Shown in pieces: positions 7,558 through 16,906 of a stretch of 52,772 nt of DNA. The stretch covers positions 1-52,772 of the forward strand of contig NC_011260.1 of the NCBI RefSeq assembly GCF_000019705.1, read 5' to 3'. The notes beneath the pieces are model-generated. The model did no database searches. It was not told the origin of the DNA and saw nothing but the letters and a program-made list of their open reading frames with translations. The position numbers were made by a program, and so were the translations under genes. This DNA is from Borrelia recurrentis A1. GTDB lineage: Bacteria > Spirochaetota > Spirochaetia > Borreliales > Borreliaceae. Numbering within the stretch: position 1 is the stretch's first letter; every line of letters starts with the position of its first letter.

Positions 7558-8260
7558 TATAGTTTGTATAGTGACAGCAAGTAATGAGTATTTAGATTAC
7601 TTGAAATGTGATTAAAAAGGAAATACTAGCATTTTATATATAAGATATTCTTTGATTTAAGAATTGTATTGTTAGTTGTACTTGTAGTGTCATATGAATT
7701 TTATATGTTTGAAAAATTTGGTAGTTTTTAATTTTTTATTTTCAGATATAAAAAATGCAAGGAGGGGTATAGCCTATATGTAAAGTCTGTATAAATTTAT
7801 GGAGATTACGGCAATGTCATGAAATTTATATTTTTGGTTATAAAATAGGTTGTTAATTTATTAATCTGAAAATTGTTATGATAAGTATTTAGTGATATTG
7901 AAGGTGAAGGTGTGCATTATAATTCTTGATAAACTTTTGTTAAATGATACAGAAGTTTGTCATCATTAGATGATGTTCAAGATGTATAATCATTGATAGT
8001 TTTGATATGTGCTTTTGCCAAATTGTTAATAGCATTTTAAATGTATGAAGAAATATTTTTTCAATTTTCAATAAAGATCCCGTTTTAAAAATGAAGATAT
8101 ATTTGTCATGTAAATTTTTGAAACCGATGAAATTAAGAGAGTTTTTGATAGTTCTTTCGTCATAATCTTCCATTTTACAAAGGTTGTTAATAAGGCACAT
8201 ATTCCGATGTTTAAAAGTTTGTCTTGATTTTTAGGGTCTAAAATTTTTCAGATATAACAG
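7558..8260. other. Gene-poor stretch with unassigned decayed coding
   Basis: About 700 bp. The minus strand has an 86-codon open stretch (7940-8200) and an overlapping frame reading LLNIGICALLTTFVKWKIM, which looks like old coding sequence but matches no family I recognise. AAGGAGGGG at about 7759-7767 is not followed by a usable frame. The stretch ends abruptly at the ATGGGATGTAATAG core of the vsp. Confidence 0.3.
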
Positions 8261-8842
8261 ATGGGATGTAATAGTGGAGGAGGAATAAAGGAAGGAGAGG
8301 AAGAGAAAGCAAGGAAGGGAGATGGGAGTGTAATAGATTTAAAGGTAGTAGGGGAGAAGATAAAGAGTGCGGTGGAGTTTGCAGGGAAAGTAAAGGAAGT
8401 TCATACTTTAGTTAAGTCGGTTGATGAGTTAGCTAAAGCTATAGGAAAGAAAGTTGAGGGTGCGGGTAATCTTAGTGATGATGGTGGTCAGAATGGTTCT
8501 TTGATTTCAGCAGCGTATAGTATAATATCGTCTGTAAGCACTAAATTAGACGCATTAGAACAACAAGCTGAAGTTTCTACTGAGTTAAAGGCAAAAATTA
8601 CTATTGTTAAAACTGCAAGTAAAAAGTTTACAGATACAGTAAAAGGAGCAAGTGCTGATCTTGGTAAAAAAGATGCTTCTGATGAGAATGCAAAAAAAGC
8701 TTTACTTAAAAGTGATGCTGTTGGAGATAAAGGAGCCAAAGATCTTGTTGCTTTAAACACCGCAATTGATGAGTTGTTAAAGAATGCTGAAGTAGCAGTA
8801 GCCTCTGCAATTAAGGAGCTTACAATTTCTTCTAATAATTAA
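8261..8842 (+). CDS. vsp: vsp silent cassette (variable small protein), leaderless
   Basis: 193 residues from MGCNSGGG. The mature Vsp is essentially complete: KGDGSVIDLKVV, VEFAGKVKEVHTLVKSVDEL, AKAIGKK, a variable middle, then DLGKKDASDENAKKAL and a C-terminal ALNTAIDELL helix. Vsp are dimeric helical surface lipoproteins that change during relapsing fever. The signal peptide is absent: the sequence upstream of ATGGGATGT is unrelated to any leader, so the cassette starts exactly at the lipobox. A strong terminator follows. It is near-identical to the minus-strand copy at 27895, where one CAA has become TAA. Silent donor rather than expressed gene. Confidence 0.9.
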   Translation: MGCNSGGGIKEGEEEKARKGDGSVIDLKVVGEKIKSAVEFAGKVKEVHTLVKSVDELAKAIGKKVEGAGNLSDDGGQNGSLISAAYSIISSVSTKLDALEQQAEVSTELKAKITIVKTASKKFTDTVKGASADLGKKDASDENAKKALLKSDAVGDKGAKDLVALNTAIDELLKNAEVAVASAIKELTISSNN

Positions 8843-8874
8843 TATTTAATTAACAAGGTAAGTATTGGAAAAAT

Positions 8875-8906
8875 AAAGCTAATAGCACTATGCTATTAGC
8901 TTTTGT
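8875..8906 (+). terminator. 13-bp hairpin terminator after vsp
   Basis: AAAGCTAATAGCA and TGCTATTAGCTTT pair perfectly (8875-8887 with 8891-8903) around a CTA loop, with T at the end. An inverted copy lies at about 27831-27862 in the mirrored arm. Confidence 0.75.
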
Positions 8907-9061
8907 TAGTATTTAGAGAATAAATTGTTTTAATGGTTAAATTAAAATGTTGTTGAATTTAAATATTTATATTAAGAGTATTTTATTTTATAAATTAACG
9001 TTTATAAATATGTGTTCAAGGGAAAAGCAAAACAAAAAAGGTAAAAATAGTAATGTGACGA

Positions 9062-9471
9062 CTTTATATAATAGTATCTTGTGGTAATGTGGGAGAAGAG
9101 TTTAAGGTGAAGTTTTCGAGTGAGATTGTTAATTTAGGGAAATAATTTTGGACGTTTTTGTTACTCTATGGTTGCCGAGACATTAGGAATCAAAGCAGAT
9201 ACAAAGAAGGAAGAGATAAGGAAGTATTTTAGTAAGATTGAGAATACAGTGAAGATAGTGAAAGGGAAATTAAGTAAGATTTTGGAAGAACATGGGCATT
9301 ATGGAAAAGTAAAAGAGAGGGTAGAGGAATTTATTGGGAAGATAGGTAAGATTGAGTTAGTAGCAAAAATAGCGGCTAGTGGGGCTAATGGTGCTGGTGC
9401 AATAGGGGTGCTATTAAGAATGAGTTTGCAGAGAGGCTGCAGATTTAACAAGTGTTAATTCTATTGTTAAG
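9062..9471 (+). pseudogene. Delta-type vlp 5' fragment, frameshifted
   Basis: Starts with a short hydrophobic stretch to SCGNVGEE, then SSEIVNLGK-stop, corresponding to the delta signature SEMVNLGKGF. The frame resumes at ETLGIKADTKKEEIRKYF (from about 9176) and runs to IAASGANGAGAIG, then shifts again. The DNA still matches delta vlp as far as VNSIVK (9471), where it meets the truncated 3' end of the minus-strand gamma vlp. No Vlp C-terminus is present. The 96-codon open stretch 9168-9458 is identical in protein to its mirror copy at 27275-27565. Confidence 0.75.
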
Positions 9472-10130
9472 GTAGCTGCAGCAGCGTCTCCACTAAAAGT
9501 ACAGCAGGCGCAGTATTAGCACCAGCAGCCACTTCACCACCAGCAGTTCCAGCATCAATTTTTACACCAGACTTTTCAGCAATATCAATCATATCTCTAA
9601 CTTCCGCAATAACAACTTTAATGTTAGCCTCTCCAGCAGGTACTGCAGCACCAGCAGCATTATCACCAATATCAGTATTACCTTCTTTAGTTACCCCAAC
9701 AAGCTTAGTTACAGAATCAATTAACTTTGAAATCACTGCGCTAGAACTTTGAATAACAGCTTCAACTCCTTTAGTATCAGCATTAGGAACAGCAACTATT
9801 TCTTTCTCTAACTCAGCTAATTTATCCTTAGTATTCTTCAATCCATCTCCAATAGTCTTAAAATGTTCTCCTACTTTGCTTCTATTATCGTCAGATTTAA
9901 CAGCATTAAACCCTAATACATCCCCTATTGCACTCCCAAACCCAGCAAAAATCTCCTGAAAACCTTCTCCGATCGCAACTAATGACTCTAAAAAACTATT
10001 CTTCTTTGCTAAGTCTACCTTCCCCTCTCCTCCTCCTAACTCCCCCACTATTACATCCCATCATCATCACTATCATCACCATCATTATTACTACTCTTAC
10101 TTTCCCCTCTACTTCTTTCTCTTTCTTCAT
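9467..10130 (-). pseudogene. Gamma-type vlp, 3'-truncated and frameshifted
   Basis: ATG at 10130 follows AAGGAGG and opens a purine-rich leader in frame with VMMMGCNSGGV. The frame breaks right after this lipobox (reads RRRRGEG). The body is open in another frame from 10048: KNSFLESLVAIGEGFQEIF, KVGEHFKTIGDGL, AVIQSSSAVISKL and IDIAEKSGVKIDAG, characteristic of gamma Vlp. It stops at about 9467 where a delta fragment in the opposite direction has replaced the last third. The mirror copy is 26600-27266. Confidence 0.8.
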
Positions 10131-10253
10131 TCTTCTAGCCTCCTTATTTATTTTTTTTAGCTTTTTTATAGCTTTTCTTAGAAAACAAACAAAAAAGTCA
10201 ATAAATGATGATTTATATGAATATTATTCATACAACATACACAATACTGCAAA

Positions 10254-10278
10254 TAAAAAAGAAAGCTTCATTGCTCCC
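10254..10278 (-). terminator. Hairpin terminator downstream of bdr
   Basis: On the minus strand GGGAGC-AATGAA-GCTTTC (10278 to 10261) forms a wobble-containing stem followed by TTTTTT. It is the same element as at 583-607 and 24976-25000. Confidence 0.5.
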
Positions 10279-10304
10279 TTTTCAGCGTCCTTATCCAATA
10301 ATTT

Positions 10305-10515
10305 TAACTATATTCAATATAACTTAAATTCAACTATTAATTAGATTGATTTTAGAATTGTGTCTAATTTTACCTCTAACCTATCAACCTTATTTAACCT
10401 TATTCAATATACAATAAATAATTATAGATAAATTATTTATTTTTGCTAAAAAAAAGCAAAAACTATAAAAAATTTGCAAAAAAAATTAAACTTATTCTTT
10501 AGATAGAAGAAACAT
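10305..10515. repeat. Conserved bdr-vlp spacer, copy 2
   Basis: Same orientation and nearly the same sequence as 640-845, with TAGATTGATTTTAGAATTGT, CCTATCAACCTTATTTAACC and the A/T-rich TTTTTGCTAAAAAA block next to the bdr stop. Confidence 0.6.
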
Positions 10516-10519
10516 TTAC

Positions 10520-10972
10520 TTATTTAAATATCAGCGTTAATAAAATTCCTATAGTTAAAGTAATAATGGTTCCAAACATCCAAGCATGTAATTTAAATGT
10601 TCCTTTAACCTCTGATGCAAATTTATCTATCTTAGTATCAAGTTCTATTTTATTCAGTTCCATATCTTTTCTTACAAGAGAAATCTCTGATTTTAAGTTA
10701 CTTTCAACAGTATTTATCTTATTATCAAGTTCAGTGAACTTACTATCCATTCTATTAATAAGTTCTTCTTTCGTGTCAAAAATTTTTTCTTCTAAATGTT
10801 TTAATTTGATGTCAAAGTTTTCTTTTAAATACTGAAGATCTTTAGTAGTAAGTTCATTTTTATAGTATCTATAAGATAAATCGTCCGCAATATCTCTCTT
10901 AATACCAGCTTTTACAAGCTCATTTAATACCATCTGCCTAGTAATTACAGGTTCCATTTGCATATACTCCAT
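10520..10972 (-). CDS. bdr: Bdr family coiled-coil membrane protein
   Basis: 150 residues from the ATG at 10972 (MEYMQMEPV), chosen because AAGGAGATTCTTT precedes it; the open frame extends ten codons further without a start signal. Conserved block QMVLNELVKAG then DDLSYRYYKNELT, a coiled coil of about 75 residues (shorter repeat number than the other three bdr genes), and C-terminal NWMFGTII-type TM segment (here AWMFGTIITLTIGILL). It lies 41 bp downstream of terL and is the mirror partner of the bdr at 24227. Confidence 0.93.
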   Translation of the reverse strand: MEYMQMEPVITRQMVLNELVKAGIKRDIADDLSYRYYKNELTTKDLQYLKENFDIKLKHLEEKIFDTKEELINRMDSKFTELDNKINTVESNLKSEISLVRKDMELNKIELDTKIDKFASEVKGTFKLHAWMFGTIITLTIGILLTLIFK

Positions 10973-11013
10973 AAAGAATCTCCTTATGTAATTATTATAC
11001 AATAATTTATAAG

Positions 11014-12367
11014 CTAAATGAAAGTAAATTTAGTAAAATGTCGACTTCTATCACAATAATTTAAAGACATAATTAAATATGCTGCTAATAATGCATCAAG
11101 AGCATCATCATGAACTTTGACATATCCATTATATGAATAAATATCATTAAATACAAAACGACTACTATAATCTAATAAATGCATCTTGTTATAAGTAAAT
11201 GGTGTTAATAAAGAAACAATCCTTGCGTGTTTATTTGTTTTGGGTCTTATTGGTGCAATTCTAAAGTAATTTTCCATATTATCTCGAAGTCTAACATATT
11301 CACGTGTCAAAGCCCCAGCTCCTTTAATATCATCTCTATCTTCAATATAAAGAGTATTAACATTAAATTCCCCATTATTACCTTTATTGTATTCATAATA
11401 CATGGATCAACAGCTGGTTTTTGATCTTGAAATATAAATGCATAATACTTGTCCGACACCTTCTCTAAAACACAAAGAGCAGTATTATCACCACCATTAC
11501 TATATGCAGGATCTAAATAAGATATAGGACTTTTAAATTCATAGTCTTCAATAATATTAATATTACTAAATATCGCATCATTATTTGCAACCCATTCTCC
11601 TCGTAGTACACCGGCTTTATATGTTGGCAAGTCTTTATAAATTTCTTCTTGAGTCTTTATAAATTCCTTTGAAATTGTCTCATTATCATACGTTGTAAAA
11701 TTATATGTAGAATATATTGTGTTATTATCAATATAATCTATTTTAAAATAATTCTCTGGATGATCAGGATTAGTATCAAAAATAATAAATTCTGGATTCA
11801 TTCTTAGTCTCTTAAGCGCTTCTTTTAATGTCTCTTTATAAAGAGTTGTTGCTTCATTAACATAAATATAACAGCAGAATTCGATCCTCTAAATCTTTCA
11901 AAGTCTCTTATTTTATCTCCACCATATAAATTAACCCTTAAAGAATTGATTCCAAAATATGACGTATTTGAATATTTGGGAACAAAAGGTATTTTAAGAA
12001 TATTAGCAAGATTTTCAAACTGTTCTATAACATTAATTTCTAATGACTTCTGTAAGTTGCCTAATATAAAATTATTGGTACCTTTCCTATAAAGATGTCT
12101 ATTTTTAAGTAAAGTTTTTAAAAATAAATAACAAGCCAAAAATGTTTTACCACTTGCAATTCCACCTGATAAAATAATTTTTTTTTGATTATTCTTTTCA
12201 ATATCATTTAACACTTTACGTTGTTTTTTAGTCAATAACTTATTTTCAAATCTTTCAAAATCAACAACCACTGGTTTTGGTTTAATAAAAAACGCAATAT
12301 CAATCCCAAATTCACGCTTATATTCCCTTTGCATATACTTAAAAATACTACTACTATATATATCCAT
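11014..12367 (-). pseudogene. terL: Phage terminase large subunit (cp32/PBSX-like), two frameshifts
   Basis: The DNA-packaging ATPase/nuclease of cp32-like prophages, about 450 residues if repaired. N-terminal ATPase: LTKKQRKVLNDI and Walker A LSGGIASGKT (near residue 67). A 2-base insertion at about 11865 (GCTGTTATATTTATG versus GCTGTTATTTATG in the mirror copy) ends frame 1. Frame 2 (11801) holds the nuclease start SYLDPAYSNGGDNTAL. A one-base loss in an A-run near 11360 moves to frame 3, with IEDRDDIKGAGAL and the last acidic motif KVHDDALDALLAAYL. Both indels are in low-complexity runs, so sequencing error cannot be excluded. It starts 4 bp after terS. Confidence 0.88.
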
Positions 12368-12371
12368 TTAC

Positions 12372-12911
12372 TTATCCTCCAAACTTAAATCTACTCTCAT
12401 CTAAGTCTGCAATTTTGAGTTTCTTCATTGTTTCATAACATAACTTCATTGTTTTATCTTCTTTCTCACGTTTCAAATCTTTAAGCTTAATCTTCTTATC
12501 TTGAAGTTCTCTACTATTTCCTTTATTTTGAATCATTTTAATCTCTCTCTCCAATAGATTTATTTCTTCTATACAATCCTCAAGTTCTAATTCTAAATAA
12601 TTATTAAATGCCTTCATAAACTTAAGTCCAAGTTGACTTTTCGTTATACTAAATTTACTTTTAAGCTCACGTGCTTTGGCATTGGTTTCAAGTACTCGAT
12701 CTAAGATACTATTAAGAGTAGTTTTACAAATAGTTACTTTATTATCACTATAAAACTCTGTGGGATTATCTTTACTACTTTCCCATTTTTGTCTCATTTT
12801 ACTTACATTAGCTCGTGTAACACAAAGCTCTTTCGCTATTTCAGCATCATTTAATCGACCTTCTTCAAAATACATGGCATAATCTTCATATGCTCTTTTT
12901 ACTTTATTCAT
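12372..12911 (-). CDS. Terminase small-subunit-like protein (DUF603-type)
   Basis: 179 residues, lying directly upstream of terL, the usual place of terS. An N-terminal HTH is visible (EGRLNDAEIAKELCVTRANV then SKMRQKW, residues 17-44), followed by a long charged coiled coil (LELEDCIEEINLLEREIKM). I recall this family as DUF603 in Borrelia prophages; a DNA-recognition role in packaging is inferred from position and HTH. ATG at 12911 follows GAAGAGAT. Intact, whereas the mirror copy at 22671 has three stops. Confidence 0.75.
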   Translation of the reverse strand: MNKVKRAYEDYAMYFEEGRLNDAEIAKELCVTRANVSKMRQKWESSKDNPTEFYSDNKVTICKTTLNSILDRVLETNAKARELKSKFSITKSQLGLKFMKAFNNYLELELEDCIEEINLLEREIKMIQNKGNSRELQDKKIKLKDLKREKEDKTMKLCYETMKKLKIADLDESRFKFGG

Positions 12912-12978
12912 ATCTCTTCAACCTTATAATTTAACAAAAATTAATTTTAGTTAACATAAACTTTATAACAAAACATTA

Positions 12979-13074
12979 AACTTTCCAAGTTTAAAAGGTT
13001 ATTTTGAAAGTAATAGTGATAATTTAGAACAATTTAAAGATCAAGCATCAAGTAATTGTGAAATAGAAGAATAA
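12979..13074 (+). pseudogene. Mlp-like C-terminal scrap
   Basis: Thirty-one codons ending in TAA: FPSLKGYFESNSDNLEQF then KDQASSNCEIEE. The pattern of a final helix followed by SNC near the end resembles the C-terminus of Mlp lipoproteins (compare SSADSTCGNNQ at 21288). No start or signal peptide remains. Low-certainty relic. Confidence 0.35.
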
Positions 13075-13161
13075 AGATAAAATTAAAAACAAATCTTTTT
13101 TAAAAATCTCTATACAAACCAAAATAACTAATAGTATACTTAAAAACAAGGGGAATATTAT

Positions 13162-13728
13162 ATGTATAAATATCTAAAACAAATACTAATTTATAGTCTA
13201 ATACTAATTTACTCTTGTACAGATAAAGTAAAAGAACCTACAAACACACAACAAGCGAATTACAATAAGAATTTTAATACCATTATTAATGGATTTAACA
13301 AATATATAGAAAAAGCAAGAGAAGACTTGAACAAACATGAAAAAGATAAAAGACAACTACAAAATTATGACGACTATAAAATAGCAATAGACAAATATGA
13401 TAAATTTATTTCTTGGATTTAAGATAATCCCGACACAAAGAAAGAACTAGATACAGATTTTACTGAGGCTTATAATTGTCTAGAGCAAAGAAGAGCAGAA
13501 AATGCACCTGAAAAAACTTTAGATGAATATATACGTGATGCCATTGATTGCACAAATAATCCTTTATCATGTAAAGATACAAGGAAAAAATATGGAACTA
13601 AAAATAACCAGATATTTTTATTCTTTACATATAATTTCCATACACTATTTCACAGTAAAAAGACTCTCAAAGATATATTAGTCAAATTTAAAACACTTGA
13701 TATTTCAGAAGTAAAAGATAAATTTTGA
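13162..13728 (+). pseudogene. S2-antigen-like lipoprotein, one nonsense codon
   Basis: ATG at 13162 has AAGGGGAATATT upstream. Signal peptide MYKYLKQILIYSLILIYSC ends in a lipobox (IYSC). The frame is open to KFISWI, meets a single TAA at 13420-13422 and then continues in the same frame for 101 codons: DNPDTKKELDTDF, then APEKTLDEYIRDAIDCTNNP, to TGA at 13728. It is related to the minus-strand gene at 21870 (YDRFRTWILDD). From memory the family resembles Borrelia S2 antigen lipoproteins; unverified. One base change would restore it. Confidence 0.6.
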
Positions 13729-14080
13729 TTTTATTGTAAGTAAGCAATAAATTAAAAGTTTATAAAAAGTGAAGGAAGTTAACTTTATGTTAACCTATGA
13801 TAAAAAGTAGGTAAACAAAAGAAAGATAGAGGCAAGATATTATCATTGCACAAAGTAATAGGCTTAAAATGGAGTAGAAAACAAGCATATAGTAAAAAAT
13901 AGGAATAAGTATCTTAGATATTTGTTCCAAAAATATTTCAAACTATATCTTCTACTAACTTAAACCAAACTACATGTCATTTTTAAAATACAAAGAAAGG
14001 ACCAAAAAATTGACTAAACTTATAAGTATTTGTTAATATATTAATTAACCATTTAATAATTTTTAAAATTATTAGTTAAT
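13729..14080. other. Intergenic stretch with palindromes
   Basis: About 350 bp. It contains the inverted repeat GTTAAC-TTTAT-GTTAAC (near 13778-13794), similar to GTTAACTT-C-AAGTTAAC near 21160, so the two mirrored positions share an element. A short open stretch from about 13808 reading GKILSLHKVIGLKWSRKQAY may be old coding; not assigned. Confidence 0.3.
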
Positions 14081-14541
14081 AAGTAAACTTAAAAATAAAA
14101 ATACTAAACCCAAATCCATTCCTATAAGATTCTATCTGAATGAAAAGACAACAAAACTCGTAAAACGCTGCATCACAAAACTCAAAAATATAGATCCAAT
14201 TTCTGGATGGTTCATATACATATTATCAGTAACTGATTGTAGAGAAGTAGAGATCAAAATGTCAAACCTATGATATATCACAAGAAAAAAGCAATAATGG
14301 TGAAATGTTTTATAGTTTACGTGTAAATGTTGCAAAGAAGCGAAGTAATATTTGCATCAGAGAAGTAGTAATTAGTGAAAATGAATATAAATCTATTATG
14401 AGAGTACATCATGATTATTTTATATCTAAAGGCAAAGACACAAAACGTACTTATCTATTTCAAAAAAGCAAAAATAAATTTAAAGATAATAGAATAAACA
14501 TAAATAAAATTTCAAAACAATTTAAAGATTTTTTACTCTAA
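14081..14541 (+). pseudogene. Tyrosine recombinase-like protein, truncated relic
   Basis: Reads KPKSIPIRFYLNEKTTKLV and DPISGWFIYILSVTDCREVEI, then after one frameshift NNGEMFYSLRVNVAKKRSN to KISKQFKDFLL. This matches residues 42-185 of the intact recombinase at 20104 (opposite strand). The catalytic C-terminal part (HICR..., Tyr) is missing and the 3' end is fused tail-to-tail with the ERF gene. It is one of the mirrored pairs of the large palindrome. Confidence 0.8.
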
Positions 14542-15145
14542 TTTCTATTGATCTTGCTTTTGTTACATCTATAGATAGTTTGTCTGTACTACTATCTTCA
14601 CTATTAGAAATATTATTTTCAATTTGTTCTTTATTGTTCTTTTGTTCAATATCTAAATTACTAGCATCAGTATCAACTTCATTTTCTATTGACAAATATG
14701 CAACTAGTGCATAAAGTTTAAAATAAGTTGCTGCAGACCCCACAAGCTGCGGCCATGTATTTTGACTTTTGACCCCAAGAAACTTCAATTCTTTTATATG
14801 TGTTGATGTATCAAATGAATGTTAATATCCACTTAAAGGACTATAAAACGTTATTGTAACAACATCTATTAAATTACAATCAATACTCTTTGTAGTTGGA
14901 TACTGTACAAAATCAATATTTAGATCATATTCCTTAATAAAATTCTTAACTTTCCTTACTATTTCATTAAAATCTTGATATTTATATCCATATCCATCAA
15001 GATTTTTGTCTACACAATTCAAACCCATTCTCAACGTTTTAAGGTTATTTAAAAAATCTATTCTCTTTTGATTCATTGTTGTATTTTTATTATTAATTTT
15101 TGTTGTTTCCTGTATATTTGTTTTTGTAATATTCTTTGCATTCAT
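14522..15145 (-). pseudogene. ERF-type single-strand annealing protein, one nonsense codon
   Basis: About 207 codons. ATG at 15145 has AAGGAGTGATAA upstream. LKTLRMGLNCVDKNLDGYGY, YKYQDFNEIV and LVGSAATYFKLYALVAYLSI followed by NEVDTDAS are typical of phage ERF/Sak-type annealing proteins, which coat ssDNA and anneal homologous strands. The frame is interrupted by TAA at 14822-14824 (SGY-stop-HSFDTS) and otherwise stays in the same frame. The 3' end overlaps the truncated recombinase relic, so the natural C-terminus is probably lost. A gene for strand annealing near a vlp archive is notable, but this copy looks dead. Confidence 0.75.
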
Positions 15146-15249
15146 TTATCACTCCTTAATTTCTAATATATAAAAATAATATAACAAAAACATAAGGAAT
15201 AATAAAAATTGCAAAAAATATTCAAACATTAAAAGTTATAATATAAAAA

Positions 15250-15299
15250 TTTAGAGCCTAATTAAACACTCTTTTTAGAATGCTTAATCAAGCTCTAAA
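15250..15299 (-). terminator. Large hairpin downstream of partition operon c
   Basis: TTTAGAGC and GCTCTAAA form the outer stem (15250-15257 with 15292-15299), extended by AATTAA/TTAAT inside. On the minus strand it is followed by a T-rich stretch, suiting termination of the PF62-PF50-PF32-PF49 operon. A second small inverted repeat (GTAGTAT/ATACTAC) is at 15325-15347. Confidence 0.45.
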
Positions 15300-15438
15300 A
15301 GCTAATTAAACGATAGCAATTAAGGTAGTATAAACGAAGAATACTACTAAAAAGTAGTGTATAATAAATTTAAAATAAAATCAACCCTTATTTTTCTATA
15401 TATCTTTCAGTTTATGAAAAATTTACTTATCATAGACA

Positions 15439-15571
15439 TTATAATCGATAATAGATATAATAATCATTATTAAGCAAAATAAAATTTATAGCTTCTTCAC
15501 TAAAACCCTTTTTTAACAAATTCATAGCTTAAGTCTTCTATTCGATATGTCCTATATGATAAATCAGACAT
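15439..15571 (-). pseudogene. Short phage-type hypothetical, frameshifted
   Basis: ATG at 15571 opens MSDLSYRTYRIEDLSYEFVK; one extra base in the run AAAAAAGGGTTTT shifts the frame, after which GFSEEAINFILLNND is read to a TAA at 15439. It resembles N-termini of small cp32 prophage proteins but I cannot name it. It lies 17 bp beyond the PF49 stop, on the same strand. Confidence 0.4.
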
Positions 15572-15587
15572 AAAAACTACCTATTAA

Positions 15588-16121
15588 TTATCCCTTCAAT
15601 TTTTCAAACTCATTCTGAAGTTCTTCAAGAAACTCCTTTCTATTTTCAAAAAGTTCATCCAATACAAAACTAGTAAATTTAGAATTCTCCTTATAAAAAT
15701 CATAACTACCTTGACTTCTAAGTTGAAAACGAAGTGGTTTTATTGGATTTTGTCTTGATTTCTTTATTGTTTCACTACCATTAGTTTTTATCAACAAAAG
15801 AGTGTCATTAATGCCATTTTCCAATAAGTAATCTTCACTTACAACACCATCTTCCATAGCGACCGCTAATTTTAAATAATTATATATTTGACTCCTAGCT
15901 ATTTTAAAATTTTTAGTAAATGCATCAAAAGTTTTAAATCCATCCATCTTGTAATAACCATTATCCTTTATTTCCTTTAAAATTTTCATACATTCTATTT
16001 TATAAACAATTTCTTTTTTAAATGAATTTACAAAATTTTCCTTTAATTTATTATAATATATTCTCAACTGTTCTTTACTATCAAACTTTTCTAAGACCCT
16101 ATCATTTAACTGAATATTCAC
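15588..16121 (-). CDS. PF49 partition-associated protein (locus c)
   Basis: 177 residues. Family blocks: YYKMDGFKTFDAF, FKIARSQIYNYLKLA (HTH-like), PLRFQLRSQGSYDFYKE and FVLDELFENRKEFLEEL. It is 41 bp downstream of the PF32 gene, completing the cassette. ATG at 16121 is preceded by AAAGGAGGTGTAAAG, a strong ribosome-binding site. Intact. Confidence 0.88.
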   Translation of the reverse strand: MNIQLNDRVLEKFDSKEQLRIYYNKLKENFVNSFKKEIVYKIECMKILKEIKDNGYYKMDGFKTFDAFTKNFKIARSQIYNYLKLAVAMEDGVVSEDYLLENGINDTLLLIKTNGSETIKKSRQNPIKPLRFQLRSQGSYDFYKENSKFTSFVLDELFENRKEFLEELQNEFEKLKG

Positions 16122-16162
16122 TTTACACCTCCTTTGTCCATTAAATGGATAATATATTTATG

Positions 16163-16906
16163 TTATACTTGTCTCTCTAAAAATTTATTAAATATATTCT
16201 GATATTCCACTATATAATCTTTATTAATATCAAAATCGGTATTGCTAGCTATTTTTCTATTTAAATCTTCTCGCTCTTTAATAGCTCCTAAAAAATTATC
16301 CTTAGCTTCTATAATATTCAACAAATACTTATGTGTTTTATTTCTTTTAAATCTAGTTACAATTAAATATATAGGTATTTTAAATCCTGCTTTTACGATA
16401 AAATGTTCTAATAATTGAAGACTTTCTACGGCCCATTTCTCAGCTGTCATTGGTACTATCACATAACTACTAACAACTAAAGCATTGACTAAAGTAAAAT
16501 CTAAACTAGGATTTGTATCTATTATAATATAATCGTATTTTTCATTTAATAATTTTAAATTTTCTTTTAGCCTCATTTCTTTAAATAAAATATTCTCAGC
16601 ATTAAATTGATACAAGGTTAAGTAACTAGGTATTAAATCTAAACCCTTCTTGATATTTACTATTGATTCATTAATATTAATATTATTTTTTATTACTTCA
16701 TATATATTAAATTGGACAACATCAAATTTTTGGCTTTCTATATCTTTAATAAAATAACTAGTAGAAGATGCTTGTGTATCCATATCTATAAGCAAAACTT
16801 TAAATTTCTGTGCCAACAAAGTTGAAAATATAAGACTGGTCGTACTTTTACCAACCCCACCTTTAATTGATGCAATAGTAATTATTTTTGATTTTTTTCG
16901 ATCCAT
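16163..16906 (-). CDS. ParA-type partition ATPase PF32 (locus c)
   Basis: 247 residues. Walker A KGGVGKST at 15-22; switch region LLIDMDTQASST, where the usual DxDPQ proline is threonine; Walker B YIIIDTNPSLDF. No N-terminal HTH. ATG at 16906 overlaps the PF50 end by 25 bp. The middle and C-terminal parts are very different from the PF32 at locus b, so this should be a different compatibility type. Located at the centre of the 20-kb palindrome. Confidence 0.95.
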   Translation of the reverse strand: MDRKKSKIITIASIKGGVGKSTTSLIFSTLLAQKFKVLLIDMDTQASSTSYFIKDIESQKFDVVQFNIYEVIKNNININESIVNIKKGLDLIPSYLTLYQFNAENILFKEMRLKENLKLLNEKYDYIIIDTNPSLDFTLVNALVVSSYVIVPMTAEKWAVESLQLLEHFIVKAGFKIPIYLIVTRFKRNKTHKYLLNIIEAKDNFLGAIKEREDLNRKIASNTDFDINKDYIVEYQNIFNKFLERQV

